NCBI GenBank assembly: GCA_005239795.1
Contig: SBBH01000024.1
Coordinates: forward strand, 1 to 6,254
Reading direction: 5' to 3'
Length of the DNA: 6,254 bases
Origin: Planctomycetales bacterium
Lineage (GTDB): Bacteria > Planctomycetota > SBBH01
Positions within the stretch are counted from its first letter, which is position 1; every line of letters starts with the position of its first letter. This document shows, one piece after another, positions 1-4,997 of this stretch. Below the pieces are notes generated by a model that had not been told where the DNA came from, searched no databases, and was given only the letters and a program-made list of their open reading frames with translations. Made by a program: the position numbers and the translations under genes.

Positions 1-181
1 GGCCCTGGACGCCCTGCACGCGGCGGCGGCGGGGATCCCCCGAAAGATCAATCAGCTCGCGGATCTGGCTCTCTTTGTTGGATACGGGCGCCGGATGCAG
101 AGTTTGGACTCGGCCGCGGTTGAAGAGGCGGCCGCCGATTGGGGAACAACCCTCTTATCCGGGGCCGCGGTTGTCCGATAA
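1..181 (+). CDS. ExeA/GspA-like AAA ATPase, C-terminal fragment
   Basis: The 5' end lies outside the window. The frame starting at base 2 gives 59 residues before the TAA at 179-181. It contains GIPRKINQLADLALFVGY followed by a short helix ending near SAAVEEAAADW. The G-[IV]-P-R-x-[IL]-N-x-L-x-[DN]-x-[AL]-L pattern is the usual end of the AAA module in ExeA/MshM/GspA-type ATPases, which energise or help assemble secretion or pilus machinery at the inner membrane or cell wall; this is family knowledge. No peptidoglycan-binding domain follows, so this would be a short-form member. The next gene starts 18 nt downstream on the same strand, suggesting one transcript. Family assignment is fairly sure; the exact system is not determinable from the tail. 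Confidence 0.75.
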   Translation, partial: ALDALHAAAAGIPRKINQLADLALFVGYGRRMQSLDSAAVEEAAADWGTTLLSGAAVVR

Positions 182-199
182 GAAAGGCAGGAGGAAGCC

Positions 200-1144
200 A
201 TGTCCCTGTCATTCTCGGAAATCTTAAAAGAAAGCGCCGCCGCCCCTGGCGCGAGCCTTGTGGCGCCGAAAGGGTTGCCGGTCTTGCAAGTTGATGTTCC
301 GGCGCCGCCCCATGCCGGCCCGGCGCTTTTGGATGAGGTTTTAAAGGAAGTGATCGGCGAGATTGCCAGTGAAATCCAGCGGATCGGCGAGGCCTTGCGC
401 ACGAAAGAGGCGGCGCCTGGAAAGGCGCGGCCGGCTGCCGCAGAATTTGAACTTCCCGCGGCGCCTCCCGCAGGCCCGCGCCTTCTCGAGGAGGCCTTGT
501 CGTCCCAGGAACGCAAAGTTCTCTCAGACATCCTGCGAGAATCCCCTCCGAGTTTTTCGCTTGAAGCCTCTCCCCCGGAAGAAAAAAAAGAGGAAGTGGA
601 CCTGCCGATAGGGGGGTTTGCTGTCGAACCCGAGGAGGCGCTTGCCCGTTTGCCCGCGTCCGAGCCCCAGGCGTCTTCCAGTCCCCCGATGGGCGATGAG
701 ATCGAAGCGGAACTGAAGGCGCTCGCTGCCATGGATGCTGCGTCTCCTTCGTCCGCGACCCTTCCCGCGTCGGAGGGGCTTGGGGCGTCGGATTCGGATT
801 CCGGGACTTGGGTTTCCAAAGACATGCCGGAGGTCCAGCAGGCGTTCCAGGTCGAGACGGACGCCAGCATGCTGGAAGTCGAAGATCTCATCAAGATGCA
901 CATGCAGGCGGAGGTGGTGATTGATCAAAGAAGAGCCTCCGAGTCTTCCCGAGCGCATCTGACCGCGCCCGGCATTGGGGTTTTTAACGTTCCCGCTCGC
1001 CGGCTTTCGTTGTCCGAAAGGATCGACGCCTGGGTGGTCAAGAAGGGGCTGGCCCGCTACAAGCGCGTCGCCGGGATTCTGAGCTGGTCGATCTTCGCGG
1101 GGACCGCCCTTGGCATCGCCGTCACGCTCTGGATGCGGATGTAG
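200..1144 (+). CDS. Acidic Pro/Ala-rich protein with C-terminal membrane anchor (hypothetical)
   Basis: 314 aa. The ATG at 200 has a strong Shine-Dalgarno (AGGAGG, 189-194) 5 nt upstream, which fixes the start. Residues 1 to about 215 are low-complexity, rich in Ala, Pro, Glu and Ser, and probably disordered, with short amphipathic pieces such as LLDEVLKEVIGEIASEIQRI near residues 48-67. Residues ~230-250 (VEDLIKMHMQAEVVIDQRRA) look helical. A basic stretch (ERIDAWVVKKGLARYKR) precedes a single hydrophobic segment at ~290-311 and a three-residue tail. This predicts a tail-anchored protein with its bulk in the cytoplasm (inference). I recognise no family. The 18-nt gap after an ExeA-like ATPase suggests it could be that ATPase's membrane partner, functionally analogous to GspB/ExeB but with the anchor at the other end. 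No signal peptide is visible. Confidence 0.85.
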   Translation: MSLSFSEILKESAAAPGASLVAPKGLPVLQVDVPAPPHAGPALLDEVLKEVIGEIASEIQRIGEALRTKEAAPGKARPAAAEFELPAAPPAGPRLLEEALSSQERKVLSDILRESPPSFSLEASPPEEKKEEVDLPIGGFAVEPEEALARLPASEPQASSSPPMGDEIEAELKALAAMDAASPSSATLPASEGLGASDSDSGTWVSKDMPEVQQAFQVETDASMLEVEDLIKMHMQAEVVIDQRRASESSRAHLTAPGIGVFNVPARRLSLSERIDAWVVKKGLARYKRVAGILSWSIFAGTALGIAVTLWMRM

Positions 1145-1168
1145 GGCGCGACCCTCTTCGCCCCGGCG

Positions 1169-1177
1169 TGGTACAGT
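1169..1177 (+). promoter_or_regulatory. Extended -10 promoter of tRNA-Arg
   Basis: TGG followed by TACAGT forms a TGn extended -10 element, 4 of 6 matches to TATAAT, ending 13 nt before the tRNA. This would place transcription start a few bases upstream of the mature 5' end. A -35-like GCGACC around 1148-1153 is weak. No experimental support; inferred from spacing and motif. Confidence 0.4.
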
Positions 1178-1190
1178 GAAATCTCTTAGT

Positions 1191-1264
1191 GCCCCTGTAG
1201 CTCAGTTGGACAGAGCACCGGTTTTCTAAACCGGCGGTCCCTGGTTCGAGTCCAGGCGGGGGCG
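1191..1264 (+). tRNA. tRNA-Arg (anticodon UCU)
   Basis: A complete 74-nt cloverleaf can be drawn by eye. The 7-bp acceptor stem is GCCCCTG/CGGGGGC (one T-G wobble) with discriminator G at 1264. The D arm is GCTC/GAGC (1200-1203/1213-1216). The anticodon stem is CCGGT/ACCGG (1218-1222/1230-1234) with loop TTTCTAA and anticodon TCT at 1225-1227. The T arm is CCTGG-TTCGAGT-CCAGG (1240-1256). CCA is not encoded; only CA follows the discriminator. It reads AGA codons and, by wobble, AGG. Open frames antisense to it (for example one carrying TRTRDRRF) are common annotation artefacts. Confidence 0.97.
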
Positions 1265-1265
1265 C

Positions 1266-1305
1266 ATTTTTCGCGCATCGCGCCTCCGGCGCGAGCGCGA
1301 AAAAT
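1266..1305. repeat. 40-nt near-perfect palindrome after the tRNA
   Basis: ATTTTTCGCGC, an unpaired A, TCGCGCC, loop TCC, then GGCGCGA and GCGCGAAAAAT: 18 base pairs with a single bulge, starting 2 nt after the tRNA. The T run lies in the 5' arm and the A run in the 3' arm on both strands, the reverse of an intrinsic terminator, where T follows the stem. It may act as a 3' processing or stability hairpin or block readthrough, or it may be a small repeat element. Function unknown. Confidence 0.75.
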
Positions 1306-1430
1306 AGAGCAGGAGAGGGTATAAGGAGAGGGTAGAAAGGAGAAAGTAGAAGTCTCTCGGAAATGACAAGAGTCACACCCTCTCCTGCGGTCTCCTGTTC
1401 TCCTTTCTCCTCTCTCCCAAGAACTGCTCC
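1306..1430. repeat. Polypurine/polypyrimidine repeat block
   Basis: The left half is almost all purine with three imperfect 13-bp direct units: AGGAGAGGGTATA (1311-1323), AGGAGAGGGTAGA (1324-1336) and AGGAGAAAGTAGA (1338-1350). The right half (about 1377-1418) is their pyrimidine counterpart. Inverted pairs are GCAGGAGAGGGT (1309-1320) with 1377-1388, AGAAAGGAGAA (1334-1344) with 1398-1408, and GAGCAG (1307-1312) with CTGCTC (1424-1429). The first two pairs interlock rather than nest, so the block is not a simple hairpin. No convincing coding frame. It could be a small non-autonomous repeat element or a triplex-forming tract. Confidence 0.6.
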
Positions 1431-1465
1431 ACAACTCTCAAAGCCTTGTGGCATTGTGCTGGAGA

Positions 1466-1493
1466 TTCCAGCGGTCTGCTGATCCCGCTGGAA
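1466..1493. repeat. Hairpin, 9-bp perfect stem
   Basis: TTCCAGCGG (1466-1474) and CCGCTGGAA (1485-1493) are exact inverted copies around a 10-nt loop. No T tract follows on either strand, so it is not a classical terminator. It lies downstream of the minus-strand remnant at 1512-1640. Confidence 0.5.
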
Positions 1494-1511
1494 AATGCAG
1501 CGGAACGCAGA

Positions 1512-1640
1512 TCAGGAATAAAGGCCCCACCAAGATTCCGCCAAATGAACCTCTCCGTACGACGTCAATGCCTCGCGCAATCCGCTGGAAAGCAATTCGT
1601 CCGCTTCGGTGCGTATCGAGGCTTCCATCTGCATGCACAT
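1512..1640 (-). pseudogene. Short remnant resembling the N-terminus of a nucleotidyltransferase-family protein
   Basis: A 42-codon minus-strand frame starts at ATG 1640 and stops at TGA 1514-1512. Its first ~32 residues (ASIRTEADELLSSGLREAL, then SYGEVHL) read like a natural amphipathic helix plus strand. They remind me of the start of small nucleotidyltransferases in which the strand leads into a G-S catalytic motif. Here the sequence after EVHL (AESWWGLYS, stop) does not match and no catalytic GS or DxD is present. It appears to be a truncated 5' fragment, joined to unrelated sequence at about 1548. The reading is from memory of the family pattern only, so it is weak. It lies just downstream of the retropepsin gene on the same strand. 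Confidence 0.3.
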
Positions 1641-1654
1641 TTCTTGAGATCCGA

Positions 1655-2039
1655 TCATTCAACCGTGACAGTCCCACCTGCTAGATCGATGAACAGCCGA
1701 CAATTCCGAAAGAAGTCCAATCCCAGAAACCCCATCCACCGTGGCGCTCGGCGGGAGGGTATGGCAGAGGATCGGCAGATCCTTTCGTGTTCGTCCGATC
1801 GCCTCGATGGAGGCGACCTTGACGCGAGGAGCGAACTCGACGCCGCTTCCCGTCGTGACCTGGATGCGATCCTCGACGGCCGCTGGGTCATACCCCAGAA
1901 GGACGACGATATCCCAGTTGACCATCGTTGCGGTCGCGCCGGTGTCGAGCGCGAGCCGCACGATCACGTCGCCGCCCGGGCCTGTCAGGCGTGTCGGGAC
2001 GACGATCAATCCCTGGGTGGGATCGAACGAAAACTTCAC
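1655..2039 (-). pseudogene. Retropepsin-like aspartic protease, frameshifted
   Basis: Starts at GTG 2039-2037, overlapping the upstream gene's TGA by 4 nt (GTGA). The initial frame gives LALDTGATATMV with the catalytic D-T-G at residues 32-34, the hallmark of clan AA (retropepsin/gag-pol-like) aspartic proteases, which act as dimers with one DTG per subunit. After ATVDG the frame runs off into VSGIGLLSEL. The neighbouring frame supplies the expected continuation FLGLDFF, then RNCRLFIDLAGGTVTVE and a TGA at 1657-1655. Removing one C from the C4 run at 1730-1733 (G4 on the coding strand) joins the two into a 127-aa protein of normal length, with the conserved hydrophobic-G-L-D-F motif at ~104-109. 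So this is either a recently broken gene or a one-base homopolymer assembly error. The active site is intact. Confidence 0.8.
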
Positions 2040-2245
2040 AGAACGACCACGGCGTCCTTCGGGAGGCGTCCGGTATAGACGATCGCCATGTGCTTGGCTT
2101 TCGATTCTCTGGCCTGGCGGTACACCTCGTCCCGATCCTTGCTGTGACAGAGGACCTTGCCGCCGGTGACCTCAAGTGTCTCGGTCGATTCGGGATCCTC
2201 GAGAAGAACCCATTCTGAGTCGAACCGGGTTTTGATTTCCGCCAA
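2036..2245 (-). CDS. DUF5678-like small protein, partner of the retropepsin
   Basis: 69 aa. The TTG start at 2245-2243 is preceded by AAGGAG about 10 nt upstream on the minus strand and by a plausible promoter. The sequence has FDSEWVLLEDPE, GGKVLCHSKDRDEVYRQA and HMAIVYTG: a strand, a G-K-V-x-x-H-x-x-D turn, a helix and a final strand ending VYTG. This is the layout of DUF5678-type proteins (an S-W-V opening, G-x-V-x-x-H/S-G/K-D, then a helix). No catalytic residues or membrane segment are apparent. The 4-nt start/stop overlap with the aspartic protease implies translational coupling. I recall such pairs as recurrent in bacteria, with unknown function; a toxin-antitoxin-like or protease-substrate relation is speculation. 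Confidence 0.8.
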   Translation of the reverse strand: MAEIKTRFDSEWVLLEDPESTETLEVTGGKVLCHSKDRDEVYRQARESKAKHMAIVYTGRLPKDAVVVL

Positions 2246-2276
2246 GGGAGAGCGTCTCCTTCTTCAGCATAGTTCA

Positions 2277-2305
2277 ATTTTACAGGCGATGGGACGGCGA
2301 AGCAA
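2277..2305 (-). promoter_or_regulatory. Sigma70-type promoter for the DUF5678-like/retropepsin pair
   Basis: On the minus strand, TTGCTT (2305-2300) and TAAAAT (2282-2277) are separated by exactly 17 bp. The -10 matches 5 of 6 and the -35 matches 3 of 6, with the TTG core kept. Predicted transcription start is near 2270, giving a ~25-nt leader that contains AAGGAG before the TTG start at 2245. Confidence 0.55.
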
Positions 2306-2553
2306 ATCCGGCGGCGCGAAACCGTTCCGAACGGGATGGCCCGTGCCAAAACACGGGTCTGAGCGGTCAGCTCCCGAGGGATTTGAGGGTTTGGGCTGCT
2401 TCCAGTCAGCGCGGACGTCGGCCTATTGCGGCCATCCGGAATTTTCCACGTGCAACGTGCAACAGGAGCGCCGGATGGCGAAGCGCGCAGTCGAATGTCG
2501 CTGAATCCGGCCTTGCTCAGAAGATCTCGGATCTCACTTGTAGAGTGGGAAAA
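2306..2553. other. Intergenic stretch without a supportable gene
   Basis: I see no convincing coding frame on either strand. It holds a small hairpin CCCGTG-CCAAAA-CACGGG (2340-2357) without a T tract, a short palindrome CCGTTCCGAACGG just before it (about 2322-2334), and a tandem duplication of ACGTGCA (2448-2454 and 2455-2461). An antitoxin gene would be expected upstream of the PIN remnant at 2554, but none is readable. Confidence 0.5.
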
Positions 2554-2747
2554 GTGGTGCCAGCACGCGTGTATCTGGAAACGAGTTTCGCCAGCGCATA
2601 CGTCACAGATCGCGAGGACGCTGGGAGCGTCTATAGGCGGAAGGTCAGCCTCGACTGGTGGCGCCCCAGGCCCAGCGATACGACCTCTCCGAAGTTGTCC
2701 GAAGGGCGGAAGGAGTATTTGGACACATCCTGGCGAACTTCGGTTAA
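2554..2747 (+). pseudogene. PIN-domain (VapC-like) toxin remnant, frameshifted and truncated
   Basis: From a GTG at 2554 or 2557 the frame reads PARVYLETSFASAYVTDRED, then YRRKVSLDWWR. This matches the N-terminus of the PIN subgroup that opens with V-Y-[LIV]-E-T-[ST] (Glu replacing the usual first Asp) and reaches a D/E-W-W before the next helix. After DWWR the frame breaks up. Adding one base to the C run at 2664-2667 restores QAQRYDLSEVVRRAEG and a stop at 2745-2747, giving only about 64 aa against ~140 for an active PIN protein. The second half with the remaining acidic residues is missing, so no nuclease activity is expected. Its last bases overlap the end of the convergent antiporter gene. 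No clear ribosome-binding site. Confidence 0.55.
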
Positions 2748-4012
2748 TTCCAGAAGAAGACGAACGTCACCGCTATAAAAAGAGGCACGAGCGCAGAGAG
2801 CGACCACGCCATGTATCCGAAGAAAGAGGGCATCCGGATCCCATCCTGCTCGGCGATCGAGCGCACCATGAAGTTGGGGCCGTTGCCGATATAGGTCATC
2901 GCGCCGAAGAAGACGGCCCCGCAGGAGATGGCCGCCAGGACCGCGTGCGTGGTGCCGGCGACCTCGTCCGGGAAGTGCTGGGCCATCGAGAGGAACGCGA
3001 GGTAGGTCGGGGCGTTGTCGAGGAACGCCGACAGGCTCCCCGTCGCCCAGAAATACTGCCACGGCTCGGAGACTCCCATCTCGGCGCCTCGCGTCCGCAG
3101 GAGATAAAGTGCCGGGATCATCGCTGCGAAGATCCCGGCGAAAAGGACTAAGACTTCGATGAAGGGGTGCCAGGAAAACCCGTTCTTCTCGCGCAAGGGT
3201 CGGGGCGTCCACCAGAGCGAGAGCCCGGCCAAGCCGATCAGGACGAGAGCCTGGAACGTCTGGGCCGTCGTCTCACCATAGCGCGGGTGGATCCAGAAGC
3301 CGCCGGCCAGGACCGTGCCGATGACTCCCAGGAGCAATATGACGTTGTAGCCCCCTTCGACACGGATCGGCGCGTGGCGCTCTACGACCTTGTTGAGGTC
3401 TCGGGCCGAGGAGAGGTTTTCGCGATGAAAGCGGTTCTGGTCGTACAGGTTAAAAATAGTAAGAAGCGCCCCCGTCACAGCGAGCCAAGGTTGCCAGAGT
3501 CCCAGCGTCCAGTCAAACGGCACCCCGCGCAGGAACCCGAGAAAGAGCGGCGGATCCCCCAGCGGCGTCAGGCAGCCAGCGCAGTTGGCCACAATGAAGA
3601 TAAAGAAGACGACCAGATGGACGCGCGATTTGCGCTTCCTATTGGCGCGAAGGAAGGGGCGGATGAGGAGCATCGCCGCCCCGGTCGTGCCGATGAGGTT
3701 CGCAAGGACCGCCCCCAGGGCGAGGAGGCCTGTGTTCGCCAGGGGCGTTCCCGCCAGCGATCCGCTGACGCACACGCCTCCCGAGATTGTGAAGAGGGAT
3801 CCCAAGAGGCAGGCAAACGCGGCGTATTCCAGTCCCGTGTGAGCAAGCGCGGCGGGGTCCTGGAAGACGATATACACCGCGACGGGCAGCCCGAACGCCG
3901 CGCTGACAAAGGCCTTGTTCCGGTTCTTGTGCCACCAATGCGGTGTTGCAAGTGGAAGCACCGCGATCGAGAGAAGCAAACCGACGAAGGGAAGAACGCT
4001 CCAAAGCGGCAT
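2744..4012 (-). CDS. Sodium:proton antiporter, NhaD/CitMHS_2 type
   Basis: 422 aa, about 11-12 hydrophobic segments from the first residues to the C-terminal TFVFFWN. The ATG at 4012 has an AAGGAG Shine-Dalgarno 4 nt upstream. The protein shows the internal two-fold repeat of ion-transporter-superfamily carriers. The first half has TISGGVCVSGSLAGTP (~75-90) and LIGTTGAAMLLIRP (~106-119). The second half has FLDNAPTY (~330-337) and YIGNGPNFMVRSIAE (~374-388), followed by a conserved R-M-P-S-F-F-G-Y. G-T-T-G-A and D-N-A-P are typical of bacterial Na+/H+ antiporters annotated near NhaD and the PF16980 group. Predicted role: inner-membrane Na+ extrusion in exchange for H+. Citrate or another carboxylate as substrate cannot be excluded. 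Transcribed divergently from the small membrane gene at 4148; no operon partner visible. Confidence 0.88.
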   Translation of the reverse strand: MPLWSVLPFVGLLLSIAVLPLATPHWWHKNRNKAFVSAAFGLPVAVYIVFQDPAALAHTGLEYAAFACLLGSLFTISGGVCVSGSLAGTPLANTGLLALGAVLANLIGTTGAAMLLIRPFLRANRKRKSRVHLVVFFIFIVANCAGCLTPLGDPPLFLGFLRGVPFDWTLGLWQPWLAVTGALLTIFNLYDQNRFHRENLSSARDLNKVVERHAPIRVEGGYNVILLLGVIGTVLAGGFWIHPRYGETTAQTFQALVLIGLAGLSLWWTPRPLREKNGFSWHPFIEVLVLFAGIFAAMIPALYLLRTRGAEMGVSEPWQYFWATGSLSAFLDNAPTYLAFLSMAQHFPDEVAGTTHAVLAAISCGAVFFGAMTYIGNGPNFMVRSIAEQDGIRMPSFFGYMAWSLSALVPLFIAVTFVFFWN

Positions 4013-4058
4013 CGAACTCCTTGAACTAGTCGATCGCCCGGATCAAGCGGGACGCGCC

Positions 4059-4064
4059 AGTATA
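4059..4064 (-). promoter_or_regulatory. Possible -10 element for the antiporter gene
   Basis: Minus-strand TATACT (5 of 6 matches to TATAAT) lies 46 nt upstream of the antiporter ATG in the divergent intergenic region. No good -35 at 16-18 bp upstream and no TGn extension, so this is tentative. Confidence 0.3.
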
Positions 4065-4147
4065 GCCGCGCTCCGGTTTTAGACCAGCGAGAGGGACGGT
4101 GTTCCCGGACAAGAAAGGTGTCACGATGAAAGAGTCCGATCACTCGG

Positions 4148-4405
4148 ATGAAGCGGACTTTTAGGAATGTCGATACATGTCTTTGTGGGTGGGGGAATCC
4201 GTCGACAGAGGGTCCCGCGGGGCGCTTTCGCACGCGCGAGCGCCGGCGGCGTCCGCTTCGCAAGGGAGTGCGGATCGCGCTGGGATTCTCGGTCTTGGCC
4301 GTCATCTGGTGCCTTTTGATTTATTATGTTCTCGTCTATCAGAAAATCACCCGGCCGAAGGGACACGGGCATGCGAATCCCCCAGGGGGCGTTGTTCCGC
4401 GCTGA
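4148..4405 (+). CDS. Small single-span membrane protein (hypothetical)
   Basis: Up to 85 aa with one clear hydrophobic segment at ~42-64 (IALGFSVLAVIWCLLIYYVL), preceded by a very basic cluster (RTRERRRRPLRKG) and followed by YQKITRPKGHGH. By the positive-inside rule the N-terminus would be cytoplasmic (inference). No family recognised. The start is uncertain: ATG 4148 has no Shine-Dalgarno, and a downstream start nearer the basic cluster is possible. A 12-codon frame (ATG 4126, stop 4162-4164) with a weak AAAGGTG site overlaps the start and could be a leader peptide that couples translation. The transmembrane segment is absent in the other two frames, and a possible terminator overlaps the stop codon, both of which support a real gene. 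Confidence 0.5.
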   Translation: MKRTFRNVDTCLCGWGNPSTEGPAGRFRTRERRRRPLRKGVRIALGFSVLAVIWCLLIYYVLVYQKITRPKGHGHANPPGGVVPR

Positions 4406-4430
4406 GACCGGGGAAGCCTCTCAATTTTTT
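4403..4430 (+). terminator. Possible intrinsic terminator
   Basis: TGAGA (4403-4407) pairs with TCTCA (4419-4423), with GG/CC pairing possible inside. An A and six T follow (4425-4430). The stem is short and starts at the stop codon of the small membrane gene, so strength is modest. It separates that gene from the lipoprotein, which has its own promoter candidate. Confidence 0.4.
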
Positions 4431-4477
4431 AAATCGCCTCCTGCAGATTCGCCTTCTCCGGTTCGATAAAAAAGAGC

Positions 4478-4486
4478 TGATAGAAT
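4478..4486 (+). promoter_or_regulatory. Extended -10 promoter, probably leaderless transcript
   Basis: TGA followed by TAGAAT is a TGn extended -10 (5 of 6), ending 9 nt before the ATG at 4496. Transcription would start at or within about 3 nt of the start codon. There is no recognisable -35 and no Shine-Dalgarno before the ATG. Confidence 0.45.
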
Positions 4487-4495
4487 CGCCGCATC

Positions 4496-4960
4496 ATGTG
4501 GCGAACGCTTCTTCTCTTGTTGCTGACCGTCGGCTGTACCGCCTCGCCCAAGCATACGGTGAGCACGCGGCCCGGGTCGGGGTTTTCGTTGTCCACCCCC
4601 TTGGCGGTCCAGACTCATCCCAGAGATAACCTCGAGATCAAAGAGAAGATCGAAAGGATCCTGGCGGCCAAGGGGTTTGTGATCGTCTCCGAATCCCAGG
4701 CCAAAAAGGGGGCGGCAGTGTATCTTTTCGCCTTCGATTTCGAGGCGGATCTCACGGGGGGGTTCGATCCGCAGTTCACGTTCGAGAGCTTTGTCTTTTG
4801 GGTTTCTCGCCCGGGTTCACAGGAGATCGTCGCCTCGGGGAATTTTAGGCAGAACGCCACCGCCCTCGGATGGAAGAATCTGGACGAAGTGCTGGCAGAG
4901 ATCCTGGGGGCGTTGGCGACGTCGCTTGAGACGCCCGGCGGCTCCCCCCCGAAGCGTTGA
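4496..4960 (+). CDS. Predicted envelope lipoprotein
   Basis: 154 aa. The N-terminus MWRTLLLLLLTVGC is a short type II signal peptide: Arg at 3, a leucine run, and T-V-G-C with the lipidated Cys at 14. The lipobox is slightly atypical, with Thr rather than Leu at -3. The mature part begins with a Ser/Thr/Pro linker. A helix follows (NLEIKEKIERILAAKGFVIV, ~41-60), then alternating strands (AAVYLFAFDFEADLTGG and FTFESFVFWVSR) and a final helix (LDEVLAEILGALATSLE). An 'IEKxLxxKGF' helix followed by a paired-strand sheet resembles DUF4136-like lipoproteins, but I am not certain of the family. The stop is TGA at 4958-4960, evidence that TGA is a normal terminator in this genome. It lies 37 nt before the selenoprotein candidate, same strand. 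Confidence 0.8.
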   Translation: MWRTLLLLLLTVGCTASPKHTVSTRPGSGFSLSTPLAVQTHPRDNLEIKEKIERILAAKGFVIVSESQAKKGAAVYLFAFDFEADLTGGFDPQFTFESFVFWVSRPGSQEIVASGNFRQNATALGWKNLDEVLAEILGALATSLETPGGSPPKR

Positions 4961-4982
4961 CGTTTCTTGATTCCTTCCCATT

Positions 4983-4991
4983 TGGCATAAT
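4983..4991 (+). promoter_or_regulatory. Extended -10 promoter of the selenoprotein candidate
   Basis: TGG followed by CATAAT is a TGn extended -10 (5 of 6), ending 6 nt before the ATG at 4998, so transcription should start at the A of the start codon. TTGACG at 4957-4962 is a good -35 hexamer, but its 23-bp spacing is too long to count. No Shine-Dalgarno precedes the ATG. Confidence 0.45.
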
Positions 4992-4997
4992 CCCCGT

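Noticed and set aside
52..903. Long open frame (283 aa) antisense to the 314-aa gene
   Set aside because: Ser/Arg/Ala-rich composition without domains, no ribosome-binding site, and fully opposite a gene with a strong Shine-Dalgarno: a GC-rich shadow.
1266..1305. Intrinsic terminator for the tRNA
   Set aside because: The T run lies in the 5' arm and the A run in the 3' arm on both strands, so no U tract follows the stem.
1306..1430. CRISPR array
   Set aside because: The units are 13 bp, nearly contiguous, imperfect and without unique spacers.
1122..1454. Minus-strand open frames through the tRNA and the purine repeat
   Set aside because: They translate the tRNA antisense (the common GLEPGTAGLENR / TRTRDRRF artefact) and the low-complexity repeat.
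2426..4024. Plus-strand open frames opposite the antiporter (for example 3167-4024)
   Set aside because: Highly charged Arg/Glu/Asp composition typical of the complement of a membrane protein gene; no motifs.
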